The translations under genes and the position numbers were made by a program. Source: Pirellulales bacterium (GTDB lineage: Bacteria; Planctomycetota; Planctomycetia; Pirellulales; Lacipirellulaceae). From it: a DNA stretch of 64,000 nt. Positions within the stretch are counted from its first letter, which is position 1, and the number at the start of each line of letters is the position of its first letter. The stretch lies in contig JALHQZ010000010.1 in assembly GCA_022841705.1 (NCBI GenBank), positions 1-64,000 on the forward strand, in the 5' to 3' direction. The notes beneath the pieces are model-generated. The model was not told the origin of the DNA. It searched no databases and was given only the letters and a program-made list of their open reading frames with translations. This document shows, piece by piece, positions 26,378-35,642 of the stretch.

Positions 26378-28326
26378 ACGTCGTCTCCGGCGCTACGCAA
26401 GCCGATCGTTGCTGACCTGCAGGCGAACCTTATGAAGTGAGATGCTCCTACAAGTAGAATTAACTTAGAGCTGTTCGGCTCAGGCACGCTCGTAAAAGGC
26501 GCTGCGTGGGCCGGGTTCGAAACCTGGGCCAAGGGACTCCAAGTTCGCCCGAAATTCGCTCGCCAGGAGGAAAGATCTAGGACATCGACAACTCCATCGG
26601 GAAGTCCAGTTGATCCTGCTCCATCAGCCGCCAGTCCCGCGCCAACTTGTCCCGAGCTATCACGCCACGCCACGTAGTCAGCTGCATCGACGGCGCCATC
26701 GGCGTTGAAATCGCCCAGCAAGCGTTCGCGCGCGAAGAGGGGCCCGTCGGCAGGCACGTTGACATACCTCTGTTTCAGTCCGCTCATAGGCCATTCGACA
26801 TCCACGATATCGATCGGCCCCCCCGCCGTCCCAAGGCCAAAATGCGCTGCCATCTCGCTTTGGCTAAGGTAGCTGCTGCCGCTGGAAATCTCTGCCACTT
26901 GAAACTGAGTGAGCTGCTCGCTGTTGGGAATAACCGTAATGAACGCGCCGATTCCATCGCGATTTGAAACTGTTCCTTCCGTCTCGACGCGCAGCCAATG
27001 TGAGCCGCTATCGGTATTGTTGCGGTACACGATTGGTGTCGCACCATAGTTGGCGATGACAATGTCCAAGTCGCCATCGCGGTCATAGTCCAAGTGAACC
27101 AGTCCTCTTCCTTGCCCGGTGTCAACAATTCCCGAGGCGACGGAAACATCGGTGTACGTACCGTTGGCGTTATTGCTCCACAAAGTCGTACGGTCACCGC
27201 TGTAACCAGCAGGAAATCCATCGGTGGCAATGAGGTCCAGATCAGAGTCGTTGTCGGAGTCGAAAAACGTGGTGCCCCACCCCCAAGATAACCCGGGTCC
27301 TGTGTTCCTTACCCCTGCGGCATTGGTGACATCGGTAAAGGTCCGATTTCCGTTATTGCGATAGAGTCGATTTCCCGGATTGGCGCCGGCGAATGTGGTG
27401 TCGTAGATTGCCGTCACAAACCAGTCGAAATCGCCATCGCGGTCGTAGTCACCCAGGGTCGTGCCCATCCCAGATTTGTCGGTCCCCACACCAGCGGCGA
27501 CCGTGCCATCCCTAAAAGTGCCGTCGCCATTGTTCCAAAAGAGTTGGCTCGTTCGGGAATCGGCTGAGATGACAATATCGAGGCGACCGTCTCGATCCAG
27601 ATCGCTAAACTGTGGCTGAAATCGGTACGCATTGGGCGGATTGGTCACCGCCAGCGCGGTCCGAAACACGTTCAGCCCGGCCGACTGGGTCACGTCTTCG
27701 AAGTGCCCTGGATTGGCTGCGCCCAAATTTCGGAGCAAGCGAGAACCGTTATTGTTGGTGGGACGGCTGTGATCAGATGTCATGAGGTCGAGATAGCCAT
27801 CAGCGTCATAGTCACCGAAAGCCACGCCCATGCCGCGCCAGGTCGTCGCACCGGTGACCGTCACCGCGGCGCCACGGGCGGCGGCTTGTTCGGTGAAGTT
27901 CCCTGCGCCGTCGTTCACGTACAAATAAAAGCGTTCGTGCGAACTGGCCGAAAGATACAGATCAAGATCGCCATCGTTGTCGATATCGCCGGATGCGACA
28001 CCGTTGGTTGGCAAAGATTGCGTGAATCCGGCAGTGGCGGAGACATCGACAAATCCGCTGCCTGTATTTCGGTAGAGCACATCGGGGGCGTCGACCCGAG
28101 TGAAGAACAAGTCGACGAGGCCATCGCCATCAAAATCGCCCGCCGCTACGCCCCCCGTCATCGCTTCAATTCCGGGAGTCGAATTCTGTACATGGGTAAT
28201 CCCGAGCTCCGCGGCGACATTGGTGAATGTTGTCACCGCAATGGAGATTGTTGGGGCGAGCAATAGAACCAGAGTTCCCCGAGCGACCAACAAGCAATAA
28301 TCGCCCCAACGCCTTGCGCTAGGCAC
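26374..28326 (-). CDS. secreted FG-GAP / UnbV (CRTAC1-like) repeat protein with dockerin
   Basis: 651 aa from GTG 28326, chosen because AGAGG lies nine bases upstream and the next residues form an export signal (YCLLVARGTLVLLLAPTISI); the frame is open to 28422 but that would overlap the upstream gene. At least seven FG-GAP/VCBS units with Ca-binding loops (DFDGDGLVDLFF, DIDNDGDLDLYL, DYDADGYLDLM, DLDRDGRLDIVI) form a beta-propeller. An ASPIC/UnbV domain follows (WLRVETEGTVSNRDGIGAFI, SGSSYLSQSEMAAHFGLG), then a dockerin-like unit (GDFNADGAVDAADYVAWRDS). The end has SVPEPNSSKLILLVGASHF, a possible degenerate PEP-CTERM. Likely extracellular binding scaffold; coupled to the GH30 gene. Confidence 0.82.
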   Translation of the reverse strand: MPSARRWGDYCLLVARGTLVLLLAPTISIAVTTFTNVAAELGITHVQNSTPGIEAMTGGVAAGDFDGDGLVDLFFTRVDAPDVLYRNTGSGFVDVSATAGFTQSLPTNGVASGDIDNDGDLDLYLSASSHERFYLYVNDGAGNFTEQAAARGAAVTVTGATTWRGMGVAFGDYDADGYLDLMTSDHSRPTNNNGSRLLRNLGAANPGHFEDVTQSAGLNVFRTALAVTNPPNAYRFQPQFSDLDRDGRLDIVISADSRTSQLFWNNGDGTFRDGTVAAGVGTDKSGMGTTLGDYDRDGDFDWFVTAIYDTTFAGANPGNRLYRNNGNRTFTDVTNAAGVRNTGPGLSWGWGTTFFDSDNDSDLDLIATDGFPAGYSGDRTTLWSNNANGTYTDVSVASGIVDTGQGRGLVHLDYDRDGDLDIVIANYGATPIVYRNNTDSGSHWLRVETEGTVSNRDGIGAFITVIPNSEQLTQFQVAEISSGSSYLSQSEMAAHFGLGTAGGPIDIVDVEWPMSGLKQRYVNVPADGPLFARERLLGDFNADGAVDAADYVAWRDSSGQVGAGLAADGAGSTGLPDGVVDVLDLSSWRANFGRTWSPLAQVSNPAHAAPFTSVPEPNSSKLILLVGASHFIRFACRSATIGLRSAGDDV

Positions 28327-28375
28327 GGCGTTGTGCCTCTTTCGTGGGGATATATGGTGGGCGCTAAACACGGTC

Positions 28376-30349
28376 TTAGCTTTTGCTCTCCCGCAAGCGT
28401 CGCGCGCACCCAGCGCCCGCAAGTACGATTGTCAACAGCGCGCAGCCCCCCGGTTCGGGAACCGCTTGGCCCGCAAAATACTTTTGAGACAGCGCCCATG
28501 CGCTGGGACCCACGACATGGCCAATCATTCTGCCTGGAATGTCGTCCCCTGGAGGGTGAATTCCCCCCCAGATGCGTGATAACGCTGCTTGGTCCGCCGC
28601 ATCGAAGTACGTCGCCCACTGCAGATCAATTGGCGTGGTCGGGCCGTATTCAAAATCAAGTCCGCTTCCCATCGGGACGGAGAACTCGCCCAGTCCGCCA
28701 GGAAAGTAGGGCGACCCCATCATTAATGTCAGAATCTCCGCCCCCGTACGACTGTAGGTGGAGTGCCCCGAAACATAGCCGGGAAAAGGGGGAGTCACAA
28801 AGCCGCTCAACTGATACGGCATCCAGTTCTCGGCAAGTTGCCAATCAACACCCGAAATCTCGCTCGGATCATCAAACGGGGCAGTCCCTTGAACAGCACC
28901 TTGCCAGGCGCGAACGGCGACCTTTCCGATGGAGCTTGCAAGATGCGCATGCCGCTCGCCAGGCGCCGCGGATTCGGCCGTTATGATTTCGATGAGCCCG
29001 GGTTCGAGCGGCAACCCGTCGGGATCGTATGCGGGACCATTGGAGTCAGACGACTGTCCGCGTTGCCCCATATACCGAATGAAAGTAATCGGCCGCGAGG
29101 TATCGTAAACGCCCTTATGATTCCATGCCGCGATCGCTGCATCGTGCAGCCCGCCGTTCAAGGCGAACATACTCTTGATATCCCACTCCAAGTCGCTCAT
29201 GACTGGGCCAACGCCTTCGAACCTCTTCGGGATCCCCAAGCTTTCCATCCGATCGGTGACGTAGTTCCGCAACTCGTTCCAGTGGCCCGGTGGTGCCGTG
29301 GAGCTAGGACCATCTGCCCAGAACTCGGCCATTACCCGCGCAAAGTCGGCGCGGTTCACCACCTGGGGCGCATAGGGTTGGCCCGTAGCAGGGTTGACGC
29401 TGTAACCAAATTGGTCGTAGCTTCCCAAGGGACTATTGCCGCGCGATGCGGGCGAGATATCGATCATTACTGCTTCGCGAGGGTCGAGTTGCGAGGAGTA
29501 TCGAATCATCTCGAGCGCGTCTTGCTTAAATGCGGCATCAGTGAATGCTGAACCGAGTTGGCTGGGCGGGCCCTGATCGTGATAGACGCCGTTGGCGCTG
29601 CGATCGGCCGCCGTCATCGCAAAGGGGGTGACTTCACCCCAAAAAGGAGTCAGGCTCCTTTGGGTCCCTTCATTGATCGGCCGCCCGAACTGGTCGATCC
29701 GTCCACCAACAAAGTGGAGCGGCTGCCAGCGATTGGGATCGGACGCCTGCGTCCCGGAATTGTCGAACGTCAGCGGCGGATTCACAGGCAGAAATTCCCC
29801 GGGGGGATTGGCATAATTCCCCGCTTCGTTGGCGCCATCCGCCATGAAATGGGCGATAACGGATTGCGCAATCCGGTTTCCCAAAGCCGCGGGAGAATCG
29901 CCGATCGTCGACGTGAAATCCGGGTTGTAACCCAGGTCGAGCATCTGCGAGCGAGTATCGAGGTCGGTTTCATTTCTCCCTGGACCAACTCCGGCGGGCC
30001 CCGTAACGAATCGATGCTGTAAGATTCTGAAAGCCGCGTAGCTGATCGCTTCGCTGCGCGCGGCGCTCACGTCAGCGAGTCCCAAAACCTTTTCACGATG
30101 TAAGTACTGGTCTGCGGTAGGATCAAACGCAGCCCACGCGTCGTACATCGAGGTTGACAACGTGAAGAGATTGCGCGCGTGAACGGTTGGCCGAGCAGTG
30201 TCGATGCTGATGGCGTGCAACAAGTGCTCGTTCCAAAGTCGGGCGGTCGTCAATTCGGCCTGAGAGCTACTCACCGTAGACAAGCACGCGATTGCCACGA
30301 GGAAGCGGCGGAGAGCTCGTTCACAGGACAGAAGAAAATGGGGACACAC
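28376..30349 (-). CDS. vanadium-haloperoxidase-like PAP2-superfamily protein with PEP-CTERM
   Basis: 657 aa from GTG 30349, with signal MCPHFLLSCERALRRFLVAI. The C-terminal half has the vanadium/phosphate-binding motifs of the PAP2/vanadium haloperoxidase superfamily: FPGYVSGHSTYSRTGAEIL and SRIWGGIHPPGDDIPGRMIG, with the His pair and Arg that bind vanadate. The helical N-terminal half (ARLWNEHLLHAISIDTARPT) is typical of bacterial vanadium-dependent haloperoxidases. The tail AVPEPGGCALLTIVLAGAGCARRLRESKS is a full PEP-CTERM signal. Would oxidise halides with peroxide, or act as a phosphatase; sequence alone does not decide. 49 bases upstream of the FG-GAP gene, same strand. Confidence 0.82.
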   Translation of the reverse strand: MCPHFLLSCERALRRFLVAIACLSTVSSSQAELTTARLWNEHLLHAISIDTARPTVHARNLFTLSTSMYDAWAAFDPTADQYLHREKVLGLADVSAARSEAISYAAFRILQHRFVTGPAGVGPGRNETDLDTRSQMLDLGYNPDFTSTIGDSPAALGNRIAQSVIAHFMADGANEAGNYANPPGEFLPVNPPLTFDNSGTQASDPNRWQPLHFVGGRIDQFGRPINEGTQRSLTPFWGEVTPFAMTAADRSANGVYHDQGPPSQLGSAFTDAAFKQDALEMIRYSSQLDPREAVMIDISPASRGNSPLGSYDQFGYSVNPATGQPYAPQVVNRADFARVMAEFWADGPSSTAPPGHWNELRNYVTDRMESLGIPKRFEGVGPVMSDLEWDIKSMFALNGGLHDAAIAAWNHKGVYDTSRPITFIRYMGQRGQSSDSNGPAYDPDGLPLEPGLIEIITAESAAPGERHAHLASSIGKVAVRAWQGAVQGTAPFDDPSEISGVDWQLAENWMPYQLSGFVTPPFPGYVSGHSTYSRTGAEILTLMMGSPYFPGGLGEFSVPMGSGLDFEYGPTTPIDLQWATYFDAADQAALSRIWGGIHPPGDDIPGRMIGHVVGPSAWALSQKYFAGQAVPEPGGCALLTIVLAGAGCARRLRESKS

Positions 30350-30436
30350 GTTCCAGCTCGAAATTCAAGGGTGCAATTCGTTGATATCTCTTGTTAACTC
30401 AGGATCCCTCCCTCAGGGCGTTACTGTAGCCCTCAA

Positions 30437-30916
30437 TCATAGACCTTTTGACTCCGACTCGGTTGAGCTGAGGTCAAAATCAAATACATTTCCACCGGGT
30501 TGCACATCGGCCCGCAGGTCGGATTGTTTAGGGTCTGAGTACCTCAGCGGCGTCACCAACCGTTTGCCCTGGGCGGAAGTCTCGGTTCCAGCAAGCGTGA
30601 CAACATACTTTCCCGGAGCCAGCCCGGACTTGGCCCCTGACGATAGCGCATAGCGGCCTGACTCGTCAGCCACGGCAGCGGCCGGAACACCATTGCCTGA
30701 TTCAGGGAAGAACATCACGGTAATTTGGACGTTCTCGGTTTTGGCCAGCGGCTTGCCATCCAGGGTCAACTTGCCGCTCACTGAAGAGCGCCCATCGTTG
30801 CAGCCTACAACCAGTAAAGCCAACAACAGCGCTGTTCCGTAAGAACTCACCCCAACCAAGCGGAAGAGTGGTCGAGTCGATCCGGTGTCGGATTCTCGCG
30901 GGCTTGCAAAAACCAT
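30437..30916 (-). CDS. small lipoprotein of the DUF1559-associated type
   Basis: 159 aa from ATG 30916, because this start places a basic N-terminus before SYGTALLLALLVVGCNDG, a lipoprotein signal with Cys after VVG. The mature part is an Ig-like strand-rich domain: VSGKLTLDGKPL, VMFFPESG, PGKYVVTLAG, FDFDLSS. This is the carboxypeptidase-regulatory/transthyretin-like architecture that accompanies DUF1559 genes in planctomycetes; the DUF1559 gene lies 104 bases upstream. A paralogue sits at 48643-49197 in the same arrangement. Probably on the inner face of the outer membrane; function unknown. Confidence 0.72.
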   Translation of the reverse strand: MVFASPRESDTGSTRPLFRLVGVSSYGTALLLALLVVGCNDGRSSVSGKLTLDGKPLAKTENVQITVMFFPESGNGVPAAAVADESGRYALSSGAKSGLAPGKYVVTLAGTETSAQGKRLVTPLRYSDPKQSDLRADVQPGGNVFDFDLSSTESESKGL

Positions 30917-31020
30917 CCGCTTGAGTGCTTTACTGGGGCCAGGGAAAATTGAAAACCAGCGATTTTGTCCAGCCGCGTGATACTGCAACCGCGCAAATGC
31001 TACGACGGCTCGAAGTCGAA

Positions 31021-32118
31021 TTACAGAGATTCGGAGACGGTCTCGCCCCCATCGCGAGTACAATGGCTGCGAAAAGCGGTGTTGTCGGACGAATCGGCGA
31101 TGAATCGAACCGAGCCATCGCACGCGCAGAAATGCACGCCCCCTGGATGCCGGCTACGAAATCCTTGTTGTGGTCCCCAGTTGTTGTCGCCGACAACGTC
31201 TTCAACGTTGAGGTTCATCAGGTGGTTGAGCGGCACGTTGCACGAACACCAATCGCCATTCGAATAGAAGGCGGCCGAGTGGCGGTTGTAGCCAGGCACG
31301 TCTTCACCAATCATAAACGTCTTGCTTGTTCCATCGGTGATCTGACCCATCTTGATCGGCTTGAGCCACGTGTTGCGGAAGAAGATGCCGGCGCAGCGGG
31401 TCCCACGATGGCAATCCCGATTGCCCGCATTCACCGGATCGGGCTTGTCTCGTGAACCGCTGGGATAGATTGACAAATCGTTCCCCAGGAGCGGCTCTTC
31501 TTCGAGCCAGGTGTCGCCCAACACTCCAGTGTAGCTGGTGCGAGCTACGCCAAAGCCTGGCCACTGAAAATGCGTGGTATTGAGTTGCCGCACTGTCTCA
31601 TCGGAGGGGCACTGCAAAACGGTGAGCTGCGTCTTCATCAGATCCGGGACGCGAATCGATCCATCAGCGCTCATCGAAGTCAAGCCAAAACCTGGCTTGG
31701 GGCTGTTGATGAACCCTTGTCGGAAGGGACCTTTTCGGTCAAACGCCCCGCCCGCCTTAAACCGATCGTAGAGACCACCCTCTTCAAGCTGTGGCAAGAT
31801 GGTCAAAATCCAACCCTTGCCGCTCAGAATCTTGCCGCCGGTATTGCTACCCGAGTAGGTGGCGGCCTGCACGTTCTTCTCGTCAGCCGAAGTGTTATCC
31901 CATCCCTCGCTCGTGGGGAAAATCTTCTGCGAACTTTCGTAGTTGAGCACTCCCAGCCCCAAATTTTTGAGATTGTTCGAGCACTGCGACCGGCGCGCCG
32001 CCTCCCGCGCCGCCTGCACGGCTGGCAGCAATAACGCCACCAGAATGCCGATGATGGCGATCACCACCAGTAACTCGACCAGCGTAAACCCGGCTCTCGC
32101 AATTCGACGACTCATCAT
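31021..32118 (-). CDS. DUF1559 pseudopilin-like protein
   Basis: 365 aa from ATG 32118 (AGGAG four bases upstream; a second ATG follows directly). The N-terminus RAGFTLVELLVVIAIIGILVALLLPAVQ (positions 9-36) is a type IV pilin/type II secretion prepilin signal with Gly before FTLVE and Glu at mature position 5. It is followed by AREAARRSQCSNNLKNLG, diagnostic of DUF1559. The C-terminal end has the family's SRHPGGVHFCACDGSVRFI. Planctomycetes carry many such proteins; they are thought to build short surface or periplasmic fibres. Coupled in order with a small lipoprotein downstream. Confidence 0.9.
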   Translation of the reverse strand: MMSRRIARAGFTLVELLVVIAIIGILVALLLPAVQAAREAARRSQCSNNLKNLGLGVLNYESSQKIFPTSEGWDNTSADEKNVQAATYSGSNTGGKILSGKGWILTILPQLEEGGLYDRFKAGGAFDRKGPFRQGFINSPKPGFGLTSMSADGSIRVPDLMKTQLTVLQCPSDETVRQLNTTHFQWPGFGVARTSYTGVLGDTWLEEEPLLGNDLSIYPSGSRDKPDPVNAGNRDCHRGTRCAGIFFRNTWLKPIKMGQITDGTSKTFMIGEDVPGYNRHSAAFYSNGDWCSCNVPLNHLMNLNVEDVVGDNNWGPQQGFRSRHPGGVHFCACDGSVRFIADSSDNTAFRSHCTRDGGETVSESL

Positions 32119-32271
32119 CGTGCTCCTAATTCCCAAAAGCCCCGAGAAACTCTCCGCCTGAAATGCAACGATCCATCGCACACATCAAAGTCACCAAGGT
32201 GGCCCGCGCGGGAGACTCCTTGGCCAACCGGATTGAGCACCCACGCCTGATCGTGTGATTGATCTTTCCGC

Positions 32272-33303
32272 TTAGGCGATTTTCAGAAGCCGAGCCGCGA
32301 AGCAACCGATTCCAAGAACCACAATCATCCCTGCGGCTGGTTCAGGTACTGCCGCCCCGCTTGCGATGCCGCTACCTGCTACGACAACTGAAAAGTCCTT
32401 GAAAATAACGCCGTCGTCCCCTCCAAAGAAAATGCGCGACGGTTCGCTAGGCCAACCACCCGATTGGGCTTGACCGAAGTTCAGAACCCAGTAGTCGTAG
32501 TCAGCTTGGTTGACGGTGGTAAGTCCGTCTTGGTTAGTGAAGTTTGCGCGGAGGTCCGTTGTCGAGCCCAGCGTGTCTCGCCAAACGGTGTAGTCAGCGG
32601 CGTCGAACACGCCCGAGTCGGCGAACAGCGTATTGACTTGCAGAGTGGGCGCCGCTTGATCCTGCACAAAGGGCCCGCCGGCGTAATTGTAGTCCATCGC
32701 GAAAACGACGCTTTGGTTCGTCACGTCGTACGTCATCCGAATGCGATTCGTTCCGCTCATCAAGCTGGGCGCCGCTGTGTTGGCAAAGACCGGAGTATCG
32801 TTGGTGGTGAACATCGTTGTGAATTGTGCGACGCCTGAATCGGTGATCTCTGGGGTAAAAATGACGGAAGAGAGCTGCGTGCTCCAGTCGGGCCAACCAA
32901 ATAGCGCGGTATCACCCGATCCCATTCCGATGAAGGCATCTTGTCCCGCGAGATTCGTGGTGACAAAGGTTACCTCAGCCACAAAGCTGGTCGTGACGTA
33001 ATCGCTCTCAATCGTGCGGACATAGTTTCGCCCACCATCACCGCCAAACAACGAGCCAAAGGTCGCGCCGTTGGTGTCGAAGACGACGGTGGGATCCGAC
33101 GTAAAGTCAGGGTCGTTTAATCCCGCGGTGCTGAAAAAATTGAAGCCCGCGCTCCCCACGGCGCCTTGGGTCGCCGCCTGAGTAGAATTCCCCGAAAATC
33201 CGGTGAAAGAATTGGTGATCGACGTTGCTGCCGGTGCGGAGCCCATAACCGCCAGCAAGACCCCGCCGCCTGCCGCTAGTATCAATGCGAATCGTGAATT
33301 CAT
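32272..33303 (-). CDS. PEP-CTERM protein with a dockerin module nested inside its domain
   Basis: 343 aa from ATG 33303 (ATG 33333 adds ten residues). Signal MNSRFALILAAGGGVLLAVM. The body is a beta-sandwich (FTGFSGNSTQAATQGAVGSA, GGRNYVRTIESDYVTTSFVA, FGWPDWSTQLSSV) nearly superimposable on the protein encoded directly upstream (33491-34375). Between TLFAD and GWPSEPSRIFFGGDDG, adjacent in the paralogue, about 55 residues are inserted: VFDAADYTVWRDTLGSTTD and TVNQADYDYWVLNFGQA, a dockerin-like pair. The tail AAVPEPAAGMIVVLGIGC ends in KIA, short for a PEP-CTERM. Presumably secreted; ligand unknown. Confidence 0.75.
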   Translation of the reverse strand: MNSRFALILAAGGGVLLAVMGSAPAATSITNSFTGFSGNSTQAATQGAVGSAGFNFFSTAGLNDPDFTSDPTVVFDTNGATFGSLFGGDGGRNYVRTIESDYVTTSFVAEVTFVTTNLAGQDAFIGMGSGDTALFGWPDWSTQLSSVIFTPEITDSGVAQFTTMFTTNDTPVFANTAAPSLMSGTNRIRMTYDVTNQSVVFAMDYNYAGGPFVQDQAAPTLQVNTLFADSGVFDAADYTVWRDTLGSTTDLRANFTNQDGLTTVNQADYDYWVLNFGQAQSGGWPSEPSRIFFGGDDGVIFKDFSVVVAGSGIASGAAVPEPAAGMIVVLGIGCFAARLLKIA

Positions 33304-33490
33304 AGGGAAGTTGACCTCAATGCAAGTGTGCAAAAATCAAGTGCTCAAGACAGTAGCTGCCCGCGCCATCCACTGACTGACGCTGGGGCAGCTACTGTTT
33401 GAACCGATCAAATAGACTAAGCAATAGTCAGGCCGTGCTGAGCAACTGCACAGACCAATAGGCCTCTCCAACGAGCTGCAGGATGATTGC

Positions 33491-34375
33491 CTAGCTTCTC
33501 CTCCGGCGGACGGCGACGACTGCCATTGCGACGCCCATTGCCGCCAGCGCCACCGAAGCAGGTTCGGGAACAACACGAATCGACAAGTCTCTAAAAACAG
33601 CCCCGTCGTCACCTCCAAAGAAGATGCGTGAAGGCTCCGTCGGCCATCCATCGGCGGCGAACAAAGTCGCCGTCGAAATAGGAAAATTGGTCGTTGTCGC
33701 GTCCGCCACAAACGGGCCGCCCGCGTAGTTGGTGTCAATTTGGGCAAACAGTTGGCTGGCAACGGGATTAAAAGTCATTCGCATGCGATGGGTGCCAGCC
33801 GAAAACCCCGGGACGCCGGTGTCGGCGAATGCATTGACATCATTCTGAGTGCGGAACCGCGTGAACTTATCGTTGTTGGTTTCCGGCCAAAATGAAGCGG
33901 AGGAGAGTTGCGTACTCCAGTCAGGCGTGCCAAACAACGCCCGATCACCGCTGCCCAACCCGAAGTACACCGCTTGGCCATCGCCCGCATCAAAAGTGAT
34001 CTCGGCCACGAACGCCGTGGTGGCGTAATCGCTTTCATTAGTACGAACGTAATTGCGCCCGCCATCACCCGCGAATCGACTCCCCAGGTGGGCTCCGTTG
34101 GCATCAAACACCACCGTGTCGTCGTTCGAGAGTTCCTGGAAGTCGTCCGAGGGGTCATCCGGGGAGCCGTTATTGTTCGTTGAAAACTGCGGTCCGGCGG
34201 TGCTAAAGAAGTTCAGTCCCGCTGCCCCGACCGCCATCTGGGTCGCGACCTGATTCGAGTCGCCCGAGAACCCCGTCAACGACAGTGACAGCGAGGACGC
34301 CGCCTCCGTCACTGGAAGACTCGTTATCAACAACCCTCCAATCAAACCAACCAAGCCGATTCGTGTCCTCGTCAT
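33491..34375 (-). CDS. PEP-CTERM sorting-domain protein
   Basis: 294 aa from ATG 34375 (GGAGG nine bases upstream). Signal MTRTRIGLVGLIGGLLITSL. The beta-sandwich body is shared with the next gene downstream (LTGFSGDSNQVATQMAVGAA, GGRNYVRTNESDYATTAFVA, GTPDWSTQLSSASF, EPSRIFFGGDDGAVF). The tail VVPEPASVALAAMGVAMAVV then AVRRRRS is a textbook PEP-CTERM signal: motif, helix, Arg cluster. No dockerin. First gene of the minus-strand run 34375-24113 and divergent from an ECF sigma gene. Confidence 0.8.
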   Translation of the reverse strand: MTRTRIGLVGLIGGLLITSLPVTEAASSLSLSLTGFSGDSNQVATQMAVGAAGLNFFSTAGPQFSTNNNGSPDDPSDDFQELSNDDTVVFDANGAHLGSRFAGDGGRNYVRTNESDYATTAFVAEITFDAGDGQAVYFGLGSGDRALFGTPDWSTQLSSASFWPETNNDKFTRFRTQNDVNAFADTGVPGFSAGTHRMRMTFNPVASQLFAQIDTNYAGGPFVADATTTNFPISTATLFAADGWPTEPSRIFFGGDDGAVFRDLSIRVVPEPASVALAAMGVAMAVVAVRRRRS

Positions 34376-34922
34376 TAGTCACTTCCTCCACCTAGATGAA
34401 ACACCAGAAAAGTACGACTACTCCGCGAAGAGCAATTCAGCGACGAGCAAGAATTGAGGAGTTTCCGCGAAAAGCAAGGTTTTGCAGGAATCGCCCGCGA
34501 ACGATCTGCATTACCGCACCGATGGTCAAAACAGCACTTTCACCATCCAAACCCCATCCGGATGCCGGATGTGAACCAAAAAACTCAGCGGCGAAAGATT
34601 TTCTTAAATTTAGCGATCTTCAATGCGGCCACCTGCCAAACGGATGTTGGGGCCGAATGGGTCGATCTCGTGCCGAATGTTGGGTATCAACCAGATTTCT
34701 CCGGCTGCCGTCCCAATCCACTGTGCGCGAATCTCCGGTTGCGGAATCGCGAATTGGCCAAAATTACGAATCTGAGAGTCATATTTCTGTTGGTCGCCGG
34801 ATAATTTACTTTGAGAGGGAGTGTCTTGCTCCTGAAACAGGCGTTCGAGGTGCTGGGGTCGCAGTTAGCCGGCTCCCAATTCTGATTGGCCGGAGCAGAG
34901 TTCGGGGTTCGCTGGAAAATTC
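34376..34922. other. 547-bp divergent intergenic region
   Basis: Lies between the PEP-CTERM operon (minus) and the ECF/FecR pair (plus). It contains several overlapping short ORFs without recognisable products and is less GC-rich than the flanks. It should hold promoters for both directions; no strong -35/-10 could be pointed out. An ECF-type promoter for the minus run would be expected here. Confidence 0.4.
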
Positions 34923-35486
34923 ATGGCCAAGTATCACGCTTTCGACGAACAATCTTCCGAAGCACACGATGATCGGGTTGCTGAGTTTCTGAGCCTCTAC
35001 TCCAGCCACTACTCGCGACTTCGGTTCTATATTACTGCCTTGCTGCCGACTGGCAGTGATGCGGGGGATGTCTTGCAGGAGACCAGTTTGGTGTTGTGGC
35101 GAAAGTTTGACTCGTTCGAGCTGGGCACCAACTTCTACAGCTGGGCCTGCAAGGTCGCTAGGTTTCAAGTGATGAAGTTTCGCGAACGGCAAAGTCGCAC
35201 GGCGCGATTGCTCGACACGAGCTTGTTAGAGACGCTCGCTGAAGAAGCCATCGACGAGAGCTTAAGCTACGGAGTCTCCCGTTCTTCGCTGGAGCATTGT
35301 CTCGACAAACTTTCGGAAGCAGATCGAACCCTCATTCGGCGCCGATATCAACCGGGCGCTTCAGTCCAGCGGCTGGCGAACGATCTCGGTCGCTCGGCCA
35401 ATTCGCTCTCGAAGTCGCTCGGAAGGATTCGGCGGGCCTTGCTCGAGTGCCTAAATCGAACACTCGTGCAGGAGGTTCAAGAGTAG
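34923..35486 (+). CDS. ECF sigma factor (planctomycete type)
   Basis: 187 aa. Region 2: FLSLYSSHYSRLRFYITALL, GDVLQETSLVLWRKFDSF, NFYSWACKVARFQVMKFRER. Region 4: LDKLSEADRTLIRRRYQPGA, VQRLANDLGRSANSLSKSLG, RIRRALLEC. This matches the planctomycete-specific ECF group usually followed by a FecR-domain protein, as here (35643). Probably controls surface-protein genes such as the divergent PEP-CTERM run (inference). Confidence 0.88.
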   Translation: MAKYHAFDEQSSEAHDDRVAEFLSLYSSHYSRLRFYITALLPTGSDAGDVLQETSLVLWRKFDSFELGTNFYSWACKVARFQVMKFRERQSRTARLLDTSLLETLAEEAIDESLSYGVSRSSLEHCLDKLSEADRTLIRRRYQPGASVQRLANDLGRSANSLSKSLGRIRRALLECLNRTLVQEVQE

Positions 35487-35642
35487 AATGTCGCAAGCTA
35501 GAGCACGACTGGCTGTTAGATCTCTGTTGTGGGCACCGCAGAGCGGGAGTCGTACGCCGAGGCAGTTCGCCCAGGCGCCTAGCGTTGAGGAGCTAGTGAC
35601 AGATCGATGCTTGCAGCGTACGGTTTCGCAAGGAGGCAAATC

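Noticed and set aside
26505..26530. T-arm-like GGGTTCGAAACC
   Set aside because: Lies inside the FG-GAP coding frame and has no other tRNA parts.
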